A stretch of 40,301 nucleotides of DNA. Source: Akkermansia muciniphila. Lineage in GTDB: Bacteria; Verrucomicrobiota; Verrucomicrobiia; Verrucomicrobiales; Akkermansiaceae. Location: positions 1 through 40,301 of the forward strand of contig CAMCYK010000025.1 of NCBI GenBank assembly GCA_945883695.1. The letters are read 5' to 3'. Below are positions 7,566-19,634 of the stretch, in pieces (positions within the stretch are counted from its first letter, which is position 1; every line of letters starts with the position of its first letter). A program made the translations under genes and the position numbers. Under the pieces are notes generated by a model. It made no database searches, was not told the origin of the DNA, and saw nothing but the letters and a program-made list of their open reading frames with translations.

Positions 7566-8486
7566 ATGCCACGCGCCGCCCTCGAACTCCTCCGCGAACG
7601 CCTCGTCTCCACCGTGCTCGGCTCGGAAGAGGCCGCGGCCCTGCTGCTGACCGCCCTGCTCGCCCGCGGCCACGTGCTGATCGAAGGCGCGCCGGGCATC
7701 GGCAAGACCTCGCTGGCCCACACCCTGGCCACCTCGATCGGCGGGACTTTCAAGCGCGTGCAATTCACGCCCGACCTGCTGCCGGCCGACCTCCTCGGCT
7801 ACTCGCTCTACCGGATGGACCGCGGTGATTTCGAGTTCATCGCCGGCCCGGTCTTCGCCCACTGCGTGCTGGCGGACGAGATCAACCGCACTTCGCCGCG
7901 CGTCCAGAGCGCGTTGCTCGAGTGCATGAACGAGCAGCAGGTGACGCTCGACGGCGTGACCCGTCCGTTACCCGCGCCGTTTTTCGTCATCGCCACCCAG
8001 AACGACACCGACCGCCATGGCACCTTTCCGCTGCCGGAGCCGCAGCTCGACCGCTTCCTGCTGTCGATCCGGATGGACCTGCCCGCCGCGGAAATCCAGC
8101 AGCGGATCCTGCTCGCCCACGCCGCCGGGGAGATCAACGGCAGCTCCGCGAGTCCCGCCGCGCTGCTCGATCCCGCCGCGGTGCGGTCCCTCCAGGCCGC
8201 GGTCCAGCAGGTCAGCGTCGCGCCCGCCCTCGCCGGCTACATCACCGCGCTGTGCGAAAGCCTGCGCCGCCTCGCCGGGTCGGATCACGCCGTCTCGGTC
8301 CGCGGCTCGCTCGCCCTGATGCAAGCCGCCCGCGCCGCCGCCTACCTCGACGGCGCGCCGGCCCTCTACCCGGACCACGTCCAGTCGCTCTTCCCCGCCG
8401 TCCTCCGCCACCGCCTCTCGCCGGACGACGGCAGCGAACCCGCCGCGCTGATCGCCGCGGCCTTGGAGAACACGCCGGTGCCGTGA
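7566..8486 (+). CDS. MoxR-family AAA+ ATPase (stand-alone)
   Basis: A 306-aa AAA+ ATPase. Walker A is GAPGIGKTS (residues 41-49), Walker B is CVLADEINR with D104 and E105, followed by the MoxR-typical sensor region VIATQNDTDRHGTFPLPEPQLDRFLL and the C-terminal AAA_lid domain with VSVRGSLALMQAARAAA. MoxR proteins act as chaperone-like ATPases on vWA or metal-centre partner proteins in the cytoplasm. The usual DUF58 and vWA partners are missing: purN lies upstream and miaB downstream. It is distinct in sequence from the operon-associated MoxR at 15503 (this one reads GTFPLPEPQ, that one GTYPLPEAQ). Its partner is unknown. Start ATG 7566 gives the expected N-terminus. Confidence 0.92.
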   Translation: MPRAALELLRERLVSTVLGSEEAAALLLTALLARGHVLIEGAPGIGKTSLAHTLATSIGGTFKRVQFTPDLLPADLLGYSLYRMDRGDFEFIAGPVFAHCVLADEINRTSPRVQSALLECMNEQQVTLDGVTRPLPAPFFVIATQNDTDRHGTFPLPEPQLDRFLLSIRMDLPAAEIQQRILLAHAAGEINGSSASPAALLDPAAVRSLQAAVQQVSVAPALAGYITALCESLRRLAGSDHAVSVRGSLALMQAARAAAYLDGAPALYPDHVQSLFPAVLRHRLSPDDGSEPAALIAAALENTPVP

Positions 8487-8593
8487 GGCAGGGCGTTTTC
8501 TAACGCCTTGAACGCCCCGCCGCCGCCCGCTAGCGTCCGCGGCCCGGAGTTCGGATGCCTGATCCGCCGCGCTTCGTCATCCGAGATTTCACC

Positions 8594-9964
8594 ATGCCCA
8601 AGGTCTACATCCGCACTTACGGTTGCCAGATGAACGAGCGCGATTCCGAACAGGTCGCGCAGATGTTCAGCGAAGGCGGCTACACGGTCACCGCCGACGA
8701 GGCGGAGGCCGATGCCGTCCTGGTCAACACCTGCTCGGTCCGCGACCAGGCCGAACAGAAGGCGCTGGGCAAGATGGGCAGCATGGGCTCGCTGCGCCGC
8801 ACCAAGCCTCACGTCGTTTACGGCTTCATGGGCTGCATGGCGCAGTCCCGCGGGCCGGAGCTTTTTCAACGAATCCCGCACCTCGACGTGGTGGTTGGCA
8901 CGCAGAAGTACCACAAGGTTTTCGAATACGTCGACGCCATCCTCCAGCGCCGTCTCGAGCGCCGGATGGACGAGCTGCAGCTCTCGCTGCACGGCGAGAA
9001 TGTCTGCGACGTGGAGGAGGAAAGCGGCTCGCAAAACACCATCCGCGACCACATCCCGAAGGACCTCAACGCTTCGGCCTTCGTCTCGATCATGCAGGGC
9101 TGCAACATGCGCTGCTCGTTCTGCATCGTGCCCGACACCCGCGGCAAGGAACGCGGCCGGCCGATCGCGGAGATCGTCGACGAGGTGAAGCGCCTGCGCG
9201 ACCACGGCGTGAAGGAGATCACCCTGCTCGGCCAGATCGTGAATCTCTACGGCCGGACCGAGTTCGAGAAGGTCGACGGCAAGTCGCCCTTCGTGCAGTT
9301 GCTCGAAGCGGTCCACGCGGTCGAAGGCATCGAGCGCATCCGCTTCACCTCGCCGCACCCGATCGGCTACCGCGTCGACCTGGTCGCTGCCTTCACTTAA
9401 CTGCCGAAGCTTTGCCCGCACATCCACTTCCCGATGCAGAGCGGCTCCGACCGCATCCTGAAGGCGATGCGCCGGCCGTACAAGAACGAGAAGTTCGTCG
9501 AGATCTGCGAGAAGATGAAAGCGGCCCGCCCGGGGCTGGCGATCACCACCGACATCATCGTCGGCTTCCCGGGCGAGGAGGAGGAGGACTTCCAGGCGAC
9601 CATCGACACCGTGAAGCGCCTCGAGTTCGACAACGCCTTCGTCTTCCGTTACTCGAAGCGCAAGGACACCCCGGCCGCGGAGATGGAGGGGCAGCTGCCG
9701 GAGACGGTGAAGGAAGAGCGCAACCAGCGGCTGTTAGAGGTGGTCAACGCGCTGGCGATCGCGAAGAACCAGGAACTGGTCGGCACCGTCCAGCGGGTCC
9801 TTTGCGAGGGTCCGAGCAAGACCAACAAGCAGCGCCTGACCGGCCGCACCGGGACCAACAAGATCCTGATCTTCGACGGCGACGTCCACAAGCTGACCGG
9901 CCAGCTGCTCGATATCCAGGTCGGGGAAAGCACCGGCTTCACGCTCTACGGCAGCGTGCTGTGA
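8594..9964 (+). pseudogene. miaB: tRNA methylthiotransferase MiaB, interrupted by an in-frame TAA
   Basis: MiaB is a radical-SAM enzyme that adds the methylthio group of ms2i6A37 in tRNAs reading UNN codons. The frame encodes 455 residues plus one internal stop. The N-terminal UPF0004 domain keeps its three cluster cysteines C11 ([11 protein letters not shown]), C47 and C81 (FMGCMAQ). The radical-SAM motif is intact at C170, C174, C177 (GCNMRCSFC). The TRAM domain follows at the C terminus. Codon 269 (9398-9400) is TAA, between VAAFT and [19 protein letters not shown], a conserved MiaB region. The same frame resumes at the next codon with no indel, so this is a single-codon nonsense change, a sequencing error, or a recent inactivation. 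If real, translation stops before the second half of the radical-SAM barrel. ATG 8594 starts the standard N-terminus. Confidence 0.9.
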
Positions 9965-9975
9965 CGAGGATGGCA

Positions 9976-10071
9976 GGCGGGATGCGCGGCGGGATGCCCG
10001 GCGGGATGCCCGGCGGGATGCCCGGCGGGATGTCCGGCGGGATGCCCGGCGGGATGTCCGGCGGGATGCGC
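9976..10071. repeat. 12-bp tandem repeat (minisatellite) after miaB
   Basis: Eight consecutive units of GGCGGGATGCCC, with position 10-11 variants (CGC, TCC), begin 12 bases after the miaB stop. Because 12 is a multiple of three, each frame reads as a repeated tetrapeptide (GGMP, for example). No start signal or homologous protein supports it as a gene. Such a tract is prone to copy-number change. Confidence 0.85.
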
Positions 10072-10098
10072 CGCCGAGAGTGTCGCCTCCGATAGGAG

Positions 10099-10290
10099 TG
10101 TCGCCTTGCAGGCGACATGACGATGGTCCGGGCGGCATTCTGCCGCCCGCCCGGCAGCCGGTCTGAAGCCGGCCCGAGGGATGCCCGAACTCGCGGCGGG
10201 GCTGGGGGACCACACGGGCCGGTCTGAAGACCAGCGGTCCCGGACGCGCCGGTCTGAAGACCGGCGGTCCCGGGAAGACCGGCGGTCCTG
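10099..10290. repeat. Cluster of short palindromic repeats between miaB and the oxidoreductase gene
   Basis: Several small perfect hairpins are strung together: TGTCGCC/GGCGACA (10099-10117), GGGCGGCA/TGCCGCCC (10130-10148) and GCCGGTCT/AGACCGGC (10248-10265). An imperfect copy of the GCCGGTCT unit lies near 10218-10240, and half copies near 10155 and 10275. The words CCGGTCTGAAGACC and GGCGGTCC recur. This resembles REP/palindromic intergenic elements; the convergent ends of miaB and the oxidoreductase gene are a usual place for them. They may also terminate transcription from both sides. Confidence 0.7.
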
Positions 10291-10293
10291 TCG

Positions 10294-12147
<1,854 letters not shown>

Positions 12148-12212
12148 GATTTTTGGAAAAGCCGATACGGAAGGCCGTGCGGGATCTGTCAAGCCGCAAC
12201 CCGCCGGGAGGT

Positions 12213-13883
12213 TCACGGTTTTGCCAAGACCGGCCAGCCGGGAAATTGCCGCGCGTCCGGCTTCGTGACGTCGGTGAAGCGCGGCCAGCATTCGAAGGTC
12301 ACCTCGCCGGCGGACTTCTTGAAGCGGATCAGCCCGTAGCCGTCGGCCCAGCCGGAATCTGGGGCGAGCTTCGATGGGTCTTCCTTTTCCCAAGCGGTGA
12401 TCTTGCGCCGCTTCGGGTCGGGATTGGCGTAGGCGACCATGGTGATCCTGTTGTGAAAGCCGTCGAGGAAATCACCGGTCCAGCGCAGGGGCGAACCGGC
12501 GATCGGGTTGGCTCCCGGCTTCTCGTCCTCCGGCCACCACCAGCGGCCGTAGTAGTTGTTGACGATGGCCGGCACGATGAACGACCAGGGGCCGTCGCGG
12601 AAGTCGTCGATCCCGTGCTGGACCACGCTGGCAAGGTGCTGGTCGCCGCCGATGTGGACGGCGCGGGCCTGCCGGATCAAGCGGAGCGCCTGGTTGCGGC
12701 CGCTCTGGGGCCAGCCGTTCGAGTCGAGGTCGGCGTGGAGGCGGTTGTCGTGGCTGCCGTGAAGGTGGACGCCACCGCAGAAGCCGGTCTGGGAAAGCAC
12801 CGCCTTCATCGCGACGCCGTCGCGCATCCCCGCCCAGTCGGCGAGGAACTTCTCCTGGCGCTCGCCGAGCAGCTTGAGGCCCGGGGTATCGATCACCTTG
12901 GGATCGTAGTTCGGGTCGCGGATGTGGTCGGGCCGCGGGCCTTTCATCGGGTGGCGGCCCAGCGGCCCGGTCTTGAACTTGCGGTCCTCGAGGATCGCGA
13001 AGTCGATCCCGCCCAGCAGCAAGCGGGTGTAATAGACGCCGATGCCCTGCTCGACCGGTTTCGGGTCGTAGGGATCGGGCAGGTGGGCGCATTGCTGGCG
13101 CTCGACCATTTCCACGTATTCCGGGTGGAAAAAGTAGCCGCCGTCGTGGCCGGCGCCGGCCATGGCCTGCTTGCCGCCTTCGCCCCACAGGTTCCCCTGG
13201 CCGATGTCGTGGTCGTCGGGAATGGTGACGCAGGGGCGGCTGCGGAAGATCTCCTTGAAGGCGAGGCCGAACTTGAGCCAGGCGGCGGTGTGCTCGGTGT
13301 GGTCGTAGGACTGGTCGCCGGCGAAGAAGACCAGGTCGGGATCCTGGTGGTTGATGTTGCGGGTGTATTCGGGGCGGAGGCCGCGGTCTTTGTTCGAGTT
13401 GCAGGACAGCGCGGCGACGACGATCTCGTCGCGCTCGCCGGGGTCCTTGCGGATGGTGCCTTCGAACATCGCCTGGTCGCCATGGCGGAGGCGGTATTTG
13501 ACGTTCTTGGAAGCCTCCCAGCCTGCGACGCGGAAGCAGGTCGACCAGCCGAGGTCGTGGACCTTCTGGCGCGCGACTTCGCTCCAGCCGCCGTCCTTTT
13601 CCAGCTCGAGGCGGACCTCGCGGCTCTCCTTCGGATACAGCGGATAGAGCTGGGCGCTCAGCTTGAGCACGCCGTTGTGGACGGTGTAGATCCCGAAGGC
13701 GACGACCTGGTCGCGCGGCACCTTGAGGTCGATGATGGGATTCGCCGGGCGCTTCCACCAGTCGTTGACGCACAGCGAATCCTCCTTTTTCAGGAACGGG
13801 GCTTTGACGGGCGGTTCACCGGGATCGGTGACCTGGGCGGCGGCGAGGCCGATGGCGAAGGGGACGAGCAGCAGGCGATTCAT
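12213..13883 (-). CDS. Exported PhoD-like phosphatase
   Basis: A 556-aa exported protein with a short signal peptide (MNRLLLVPFAIGLAAAQ). Metallophosphoesterase motifs of the PhoD type are visible: FFAGDQSYDH (D190), IPDDHDIGQG (D223-D226) and HIGGDQH (410-416). A beta domain (residues 50-145) precedes the catalytic part, as in PhoD-like proteins. Family members hydrolyse phosphomono- or diesters in the periplasm; the substrate here is unknown. It starts 12 bases after the sulfatase stop and ends 65 bases before the oxidoreductase start on the same strand, so the three form a probable operon for extracellular organic-ester breakdown. A long plus-strand frame across this gene is a GC-driven shadow. 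Confidence 0.9.
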   Translation of the reverse strand: MNRLLLVPFAIGLAAAQVTDPGEPPVKAPFLKKEDSLCVNDWWKRPANPIIDLKVPRDQVVAFGIYTVHNGVLKLSAQLYPLYPKESREVRLELEKDGGWSEVARQKVHDLGWSTCFRVAGWEASKNVKYRLRHGDQAMFEGTIRKDPGERDEIVVAALSCNSNKDRGLRPEYTRNINHQDPDLVFFAGDQSYDHTEHTAAWLKFGLAFKEIFRSRPCVTIPDDHDIGQGNLWGEGGKQAMAGAGHDGGYFFHPEYVEMVERQQCAHLPDPYDPKPVEQGIGVYYTRLLLGGIDFAILEDRKFKTGPLGRHPMKGPRPDHIRDPNYDPKVIDTPGLKLLGERQEKFLADWAGMRDGVAMKAVLSQTGFCGGVHLHGSHDNRLHADLDSNGWPQSGRNQALRLIRQARAVHIGGDQHLASVVQHGIDDFRDGPWSFIVPAIVNNYYGRWWWPEDEKPGANPIAGSPLRWTGDFLDGFHNRITMVAYANPDPKRRKITAWEKEDPSKLAPDSGWADGYGLIRFKKSAGEVTFECWPRFTDVTKPDARQFPGWPVLAKP

Positions 13884-13895
13884 CGGAAGGTCGGG

Positions 13896-15284
13896 TTAGC
13901 GGGGAGTCTTTTGGGGCGGTCCTTGTTTGTCGGCAAGGCGCTGCGGGGAGGCGCGGTCGAGCGGCCAGTCGGGCGAAGGCGTGTGCTGCGCTTTCATCAG
14001 CGCCACGGCCCGTTGGACGAGTTCCGGTTTGTCGGCGGCGAGGTTGGTTTTTTCGCCGGGATCCTTGGCGAGGTCATAGAGCTCGACCTCGGCCTTGGGC
14101 CCGTTCTTGACGGCCTTCCAGTCGCCGAAGCGGACCGCTTGGATCGGTTTGCCTTCGTGAAGTTCCCAGTAAAAGGACTCGCGCTGCGGCGCGGGTCCGC
14201 CCTTGAGGTGGGCGACCAGCGAGAGGCCGTCGGTCTTGCATTCCGGCGGGATCGCGGCACCGGCGAGGTCGGCGGCGGTGGGCAGGAAATCCCAGAACGC
14301 CCAGGGTTCGTCCGAGACCCGCCCGGCGGGCACGGTGCCGGGCCAGCGGGCGATGCAGGCCTGGCGCAGCGCGCCTTCGTAGAGGCCGCGCTTGAAGCCG
14401 CGGAGGCCGTTGGACGCCTGGTCGAAGCGCTTGCCGATCTTCGACTGGGGCGCGAACGACGAGCCGTTGTCGCCGGTGAGGATGACCAGCGTGTTGTCGT
14501 CGAGCCCGAGCTCTTTCAGCAAGTCGAGCAGCGCGCCGACGTCGGAGTCGATGCGGCTGACCTGGGCGGCGTAGGATTTCTCCTCGAGCGACCACGGCTT
14601 GCCGGCGTAGCGGCCGAGATCGTCGATCTCGTGGCGGCCGTGGGGCAGCGTGATGGCGTAGAACAGGAAGAAGGGTTTCGCCTTGTTCGAGCGGACGAAA
14701 TCGAGCGCGGCTTGCTGGATCAGCTCCTGGGCATAGGTCTTGCCGGCCGTCTTGCCGTCGTTGCCGGGGAGTTCGATTTTCTTTTCGTTGTCCCACAGAT
14801 AGGTCGGGAAGTAACTGTGCGCGTGGCGCTGGCAGTTGTAGCCGAAGAAGCGGTCGAAGCCCTGCTTGAAGGGGCTGCCGCTGGTGTCGAAGAATCCCAT
14901 GCCCCACTTGCCGGTGCAGCCGGTGGCGTAGCCGGCGGATTTGAGGATTTCCGCCACGGTGACGGTTGCGGCGGGGAGCGGCTTCTGGCCTTCCGGCTTG
15001 ATTTCCCAGTTGCCGCGGACCGGGCAGTGGCCGGAGTGGAGGCCGGTCATCAGGGAAGCGCGGCTCGGCGCGCAGACGCTGGTGCCGCAGTAGGCCTGGG
15101 CGAAGCGGGTGCCCTCCGCGGCCATCCGGTCGAGGCGCGGGGTTTCGATCAGCTTTTGGCCGTAAACCCCGAGGTCACCCTGGGCGAGGTCGTCGCTGAG
15201 AATGAAAATGAGGTTCGGCGGTGCCGCGGCGGCGAGTCCGGCGGCGGCGGTGAAGAGGATGGCGAGGCGGAGGACGGGGAACAT
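13896..15284 (-). CDS. Exported arylsulfatase (formylglycine type)
   Basis: A 462-aa sulfatase with a signal peptide (residues 1-21). The formylglycine motif is complete: C71-A-P-S-R in [14 protein letters not shown], the cysteine being oxidised by an FGE or anSME enzyme not in this window. Metal-binding DD (residues 31-32, FILSDD), the second signature [13 protein letters not shown], and [10 protein letters not shown] are also present. Such enzymes remove sulfate esters from polysaccharides or other sulfated compounds outside the cytoplasm. It is the first gene of the minus-strand trio and faces away from the MoxR operon across a 218-base gap. The N-terminus ([19 protein letters not shown]) resembles the degenerate fragment at 32343-32447. 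Confidence 0.95.
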   Translation of the reverse strand: MFPVLRLAILFTAAAGLAAAAPPNLIFILSDDLAQGDLGVYGQKLIETPRLDRMAAEGTRFAQAYCGTSVCAPSRASLMTGLHSGHCPVRGNWEIKPEGQKPLPAATVTVAEILKSAGYATGCTGKWGMGFFDTSGSPFKQGFDRFFGYNCQRHAHSYFPTYLWDNEKKIELPGNDGKTAGKTYAQELIQQAALDFVRSNKAKPFFLFYAITLPHGRHEIDDLGRYAGKPWSLEEKSYAAQVSRIDSDVGALLDLLKELGLDDNTLVILTGDNGSSFAPQSKIGKRFDQASNGLRGFKRGLYEGALRQACIARWPGTVPAGRVSDEPWAFWDFLPTAADLAGAAIPPECKTDGLSLVAHLKGGPAPQRESFYWELHEGKPIQAVRFGDWKAVKNGPKAEVELYDLAKDPGEKTNLAADKPELVQRAVALMKAQHTPSPDWPLDRASPQRLADKQGPPQKTPR

Positions 15285-15453
15285 GGGAGTCTGCGGTTCC
15301 GTGGGAAGGACTTCGAGGCTCCGGAAGCTCCCCTTTTCAGGGTTGCTTGTCGACCACCCCTTCTAAAGGAATACGACCAATACGACCGGGAAGCGTTGGA
15401 TTTACCGGCGAAGTGGCGATTCCGAACAAAACGAATTTCTGGAAGATGCGACT

Positions 15454-15474
15454 CCGGCCGCGAGTAGCGGCCGG
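15454..15474. promoter_or_regulatory. Hairpin in the leader of the MoxR operon
   Basis: Perfect 8-bp arms CCGGCCGC and GCGGCCGG with a GAGTA loop, 28 bases upstream of the moxR start. The same gap holds a direct repeat AATACGACC near 15370. These may be regulatory or merely structural. No convincing promoter was found in the 218-base divergent gap. Confidence 0.35.
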
Positions 15475-15502
15475 GTTGCCAACGGACCAGGATACCCAAA
15501 AA

Positions 15503-16507
<1,005 letters not shown>

Positions 16508-16527
16508 TCCGATCCTCCCGCTGACTC

Positions 16528-17454
16528 ATGTCCGTGCACCTGCCAGAAACCCAGTATCTCGATCCCGAGGTGCTGCAGAAACTCGGCGATCTCGAATGGG
16601 TCGCGCGCGAAGTGGTGGAAGGCCTGCGGGTGGGGAGCCACCGCAGTCCGCTGCGAGGCTTCAGCACGGAGTTCGCCCATCATCGCCAGTATTCGCCGGG
16701 GGATCCGATCCGGTCCATCGACTGGCGCGTCTATGGCCGAACCGAAAAATACTTCACGAAACTCTACGAGGCGGAGACGAATTTCGACTGCCACATCCTG
16801 GTCGATTCCAGCGCGTCGATGACCTACGGATCGGGAAAGGTTTCCAAACTGGAATACGCGAAGTTCCTGGCAGCCTCCATCGCCTACATGGTGCTCAAAC
16901 AACGGGACTCGGTCGGACTTTCCGTCTTTGACTCCGAGGTGCGCGCCTACATGCCGCCGCGATCCTCGATGAGTGTGATCCTTGAGATCGACCGCCTGCT
17001 GCGGGTGACCAAGCCGATCCCGAAAACCACCATCGCCAGGCAGCTTCACGACATCGCGTTGCTGATGCGGCGGCGCTCGTTTGTCGTGCTGATTTCGGAT
17101 CTCTTTTCCGACGTGGACGACATCATGGCGGGGCTGGACCACCTCAAGTTCGACGGCCACAACGTCGTCGTCGTCCAGCCGCTTGATTCCCATGAGTTGG
17201 AATTCCCTTTCAAGGGGACCTGGCGATTCGAAGGGCTGGAGGGCGAGGAACCGCTGACGACCCAGACGGAGCGCATGCGCGAGTCCTACCTCGCCGACCT
17301 CAACGCGTTTCTCGACAACCTCAGCGCGCGGTGCGCGGGCAGCCACATCGATTACACCGTGGCGAATACCAAACTGCCGCTCGATGCGGTGCTGAGCGAG
17401 ATCGTCCTGAAACGCCAGAACCTCGGCGCCCCGCCCGCCCGGGCCCGTTCATGA
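16528..17454 (+). CDS. DUF58 domain protein (vWA-like partner of MoxR)
   Basis: A 308-aa soluble protein. The DUF58 signature is clear at residues 55-83 (YSPGDPIRSIDWRVYGRTEKYFTKLYEAE). A vWA-like fold follows, with a MIDAS-type DxSxS at 93-97 (DSSAS) inside CHILVDSSASMTYG, and a later SFVVLISDLFSD strand. DUF58 proteins nearly always sit next to MoxR and are presumed substrates or adaptors of the ATPase; their exact action is not established. The stop overlaps the start of the next gene by ATGA, indicating translational coupling. There is no signal peptide, so it works in the cytoplasm, probably at the membrane face. Confidence 0.95.
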   Translation: MSVHLPETQYLDPEVLQKLGDLEWVAREVVEGLRVGSHRSPLRGFSTEFAHHRQYSPGDPIRSIDWRVYGRTEKYFTKLYEAETNFDCHILVDSSASMTYGSGKVSKLEYAKFLAASIAYMVLKQRDSVGLSVFDSEVRAYMPPRSSMSVILEIDRLLRVTKPIPKTTIARQLHDIALLMRRRSFVVLISDLFSDVDDIMAGLDHLKFDGHNVVVVQPLDSHELEFPFKGTWRFEGLEGEEPLTTQTERMRESYLADLNAFLDNLSARCAGSHIDYTVANTKLPLDAVLSEIVLKRQNLGAPPARARS

Positions 17455-19634
17455 GTTTCCTCAATCCATTGCTGCTTCTTGCCGCGCTCGGGATCGGGTT
17501 GCCGATCCTCGCGCACTTGCTCAACCGCCTCCAGGTCCAGCGCACCGATTGGGCGGCGATGCAGTTCCTCAACCGCAGCGTGCGCGTGCGTTCGCGGCAG
17601 ATTCGTCTGCGCGATTTGTTGCTGCTGATGCTGCGTTGTCTTGCCCTGCTGCTGCTGGTTCTCGCGCTGGCGCGTCCGGCATGGCAGGGCGATACCGCCT
17701 CGTGGATTCCCGGGGAAAAGCGGGCGGGGGTGGTCATCGCGCTCGATGGTTCTTTCAGCATGCAACACGGCGAAGAGGGAGCCTCGCGGTTCCAACGCGC
17801 CTTGAAACAGGTCGAGGCCATCAGCGGAAAAATCAAAACGGGTGATCCGGTGACTTTGGTTCTGTTAGGTGGTGATGAAAAGCTCCTCACCCACAACATG
17901 GCCTTCGATCCCGGAAAGTGGGATGCGGTTTTGGATAAGGTCGCCGCGACACCATCGGCCATGGATTGGGACAGCGTGCCGAAGCGGCTGAAGGAGCTGG
18001 CCGGAGGCATGGAGGCTGCCCGGAAGGAAATCTATATCATCACCGACGTGCAGGCGCGCGATTGGAAAGGCGGTTCCGCCCAGTTCCATGAGGCGCTCAC
18101 GGAACTGGGCAAGAGTGCCACGGTGTTCATGGTGCCGGTTCCCGGTGAGTCCGCGAACCTGGCGGTGACGGACTTGGATTTGGTTTCAGGCTCGCTTCGC
18201 AAGGGTACCATCGCGCGCTATCGGGCCACGGTGAAAAACTGCGGAACCGATCCGGTTTCCAATGTCGAAGTCCTCTGCCGGGTCCAAGGCATCCAGATCG
18301 ACGGCAAATCGATCCCTCTGATCGCTGCGGGCGCTTCGGAAACCGTCTCCCTGTTCGTGCCGTTTCACAATGCCGGCGCCACACCGATCACCGCTGAAAT
18401 CTCCGGTGATCAACTTCAGGTCGACAATGTGCGGCGTGCGGTCGCGGTGGTCAGGGACCGGGTTTCCGTGCTGTGCGTCGATGGCTCACCGGGTGGCGAT
18501 GCGGGCCGGCTCATCACCGCGGCGCTCGTCGCGCGGGGCGATGGCGCCGATGACGAGGACTACACGGTGCGCTCCACCCCGTGGCTTTCATTTCCCGCGG
18601 AGGATCTTGGAAAAGTCGATGTGATCGTCCTTGCCGACGTGCCGGAAATCACGGCGGACCAGGCCACCCAACTCTCGCGGTTCGTCCGGGAAGGAAACGG
18701 CCTGGTCTGGTTCGCGGGAGATGAAGTGAAAGCCGCCTCGTGGAACGAGCGCGCGGGTGAGGGCGCGAGCCCGTTGTTGCCCGCATTGATCGTCCGGACG
18801 CTCGACAGCAGCGACGCCGTCGGTGCCGGCAGGCCGCTCGATCCGAACATGCCCGATCACACGGTGTGCCTGCCGCTCCGCTCGCTGGCTGAGGATTTGC
18901 TGAGCGAAACGCGCTTCCTGAAATGCCTCGAGCTGAAACCCACTCCCGCGAGTTTCCCGGTGCTGCGTTTGGCAGGCAGCGGATCGCCGGTTCTCCTCGA
19001 GCAATCGCTCGGCCGCGGGCAGGTTTTCATGTTCGCCACTTCCGCGCAGACGACATGGAACAACATGGCGCTCACCCCGGTTTTCCCGATGTTGATGCAG
19101 CAGATCGTCACCTATCTGGCAGGCCGCGAGTTCGAGCGTCCGCAGACCGTCGGGGATTCGCTTTCGCTCTCCTTCGTCGAGCAACCGGATGCCAGCGACG
19201 CGGTGTTCGATACGCCCTCGGGCAAGACAATCACCGTCCCGGTGCGCGAGTACCGCAAGCAGTTCGTGGCGATGATCGAAAACGCCGACGAGGCGGGATT
19301 CTATCTGGCGCGGGTCAGCGTGCAGTCGGCCGGCATGCCTGTTGCGGTCAATGTCGATACCTCAGAATCGGATGTCGCGAGCCTGCCCGCGTCCGATCTC
19401 GCGAAGCATCTCGAAGGCACCGGCATCACCATCGCCGCGAATGAACCGGATCTGATGGCGGCGATCGACACGGCGCGCACCGGTCGCTCGTCGTGGAGGT
19501 TTTTCATGATCGCCGGCCTGGCGTTTCTGCTCATCGAAAGCCTTTTCGCGGATCGCCTGCTGCGTCGCCAGGAGCCGCGCAAGAGCCAACCCGAACCCAT
19601 GCCTTCGGGCGATCGAGGAACACAGGATGCTTGA
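17451..19634 (+). CDS. BatA-like membrane protein with vWA domain
   Basis: A 727-aa protein. Residues 1-78 form a BatA/aerotolerance-type N-terminus with two membrane segments (near 4-22 and 56-75, ending LALARPAWQG). A vWA domain follows with MIDAS D99-G-S101-F-S103 in VVIALDGSFSMQ. Residues about 250-350 look like a CARDB/Ig-like beta domain, and about 335-470 like a glutamine-amidotransferase-like fold (VDVIVLADVPEITADQ...FVREGNGLVWFAGDE). A C-terminal membrane segment lies near 690-710 (WRFFMIAGLAFLLIESLFA). It starts inside the DUF58 stop and ends 8 bases into the next gene. The domain order is typical of large Verrucomicrobia/Planctomycetes vWA proteins beside MoxR. The ATG at 17451 fits the BatA-type start MSFLNPLLLLAALGIGLPIL. 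Confidence 0.9.
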   Translation: MSFLNPLLLLAALGIGLPILAHLLNRLQVQRTDWAAMQFLNRSVRVRSRQIRLRDLLLLMLRCLALLLLVLALARPAWQGDTASWIPGEKRAGVVIALDGSFSMQHGEEGASRFQRALKQVEAISGKIKTGDPVTLVLLGGDEKLLTHNMAFDPGKWDAVLDKVAATPSAMDWDSVPKRLKELAGGMEAARKEIYIITDVQARDWKGGSAQFHEALTELGKSATVFMVPVPGESANLAVTDLDLVSGSLRKGTIARYRATVKNCGTDPVSNVEVLCRVQGIQIDGKSIPLIAAGASETVSLFVPFHNAGATPITAEISGDQLQVDNVRRAVAVVRDRVSVLCVDGSPGGDAGRLITAALVARGDGADDEDYTVRSTPWLSFPAEDLGKVDVIVLADVPEITADQATQLSRFVREGNGLVWFAGDEVKAASWNERAGEGASPLLPALIVRTLDSSDAVGAGRPLDPNMPDHTVCLPLRSLAEDLLSETRFLKCLELKPTPASFPVLRLAGSGSPVLLEQSLGRGQVFMFATSAQTTWNNMALTPVFPMLMQQIVTYLAGREFERPQTVGDSLSLSFVEQPDASDAVFDTPSGKTITVPVREYRKQFVAMIENADEAGFYLARVSVQSAGMPVAVNVDTSESDVASLPASDLAKHLEGTGITIAANEPDLMAAIDTARTGRSSWRFFMIAGLAFLLIESLFADRLLRRQEPRKSQPEPMPSGDRGTQDA

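Noticed and set aside
9395-9403. Programmed read-through or recoding of the miaB TAA
   Set aside because: TAA followed by CTG is not a known leaky context and no downstream structure stands out, so error or mutation is simpler.
9970-10095. A 41-codon GGMP-repeat peptide ORF after miaB
   Set aside because: It is generated by the 12-bp tandem repeat in a different frame from miaB, with no ribosome site or homologue.
12153-15467. A 1104-codon open frame on the plus strand
   Set aside because: It is antisense to the PhoD-like and sulfatase genes, rich in Ala, Gly, Val and Glu, with no domain; it results from third-position GC bias.
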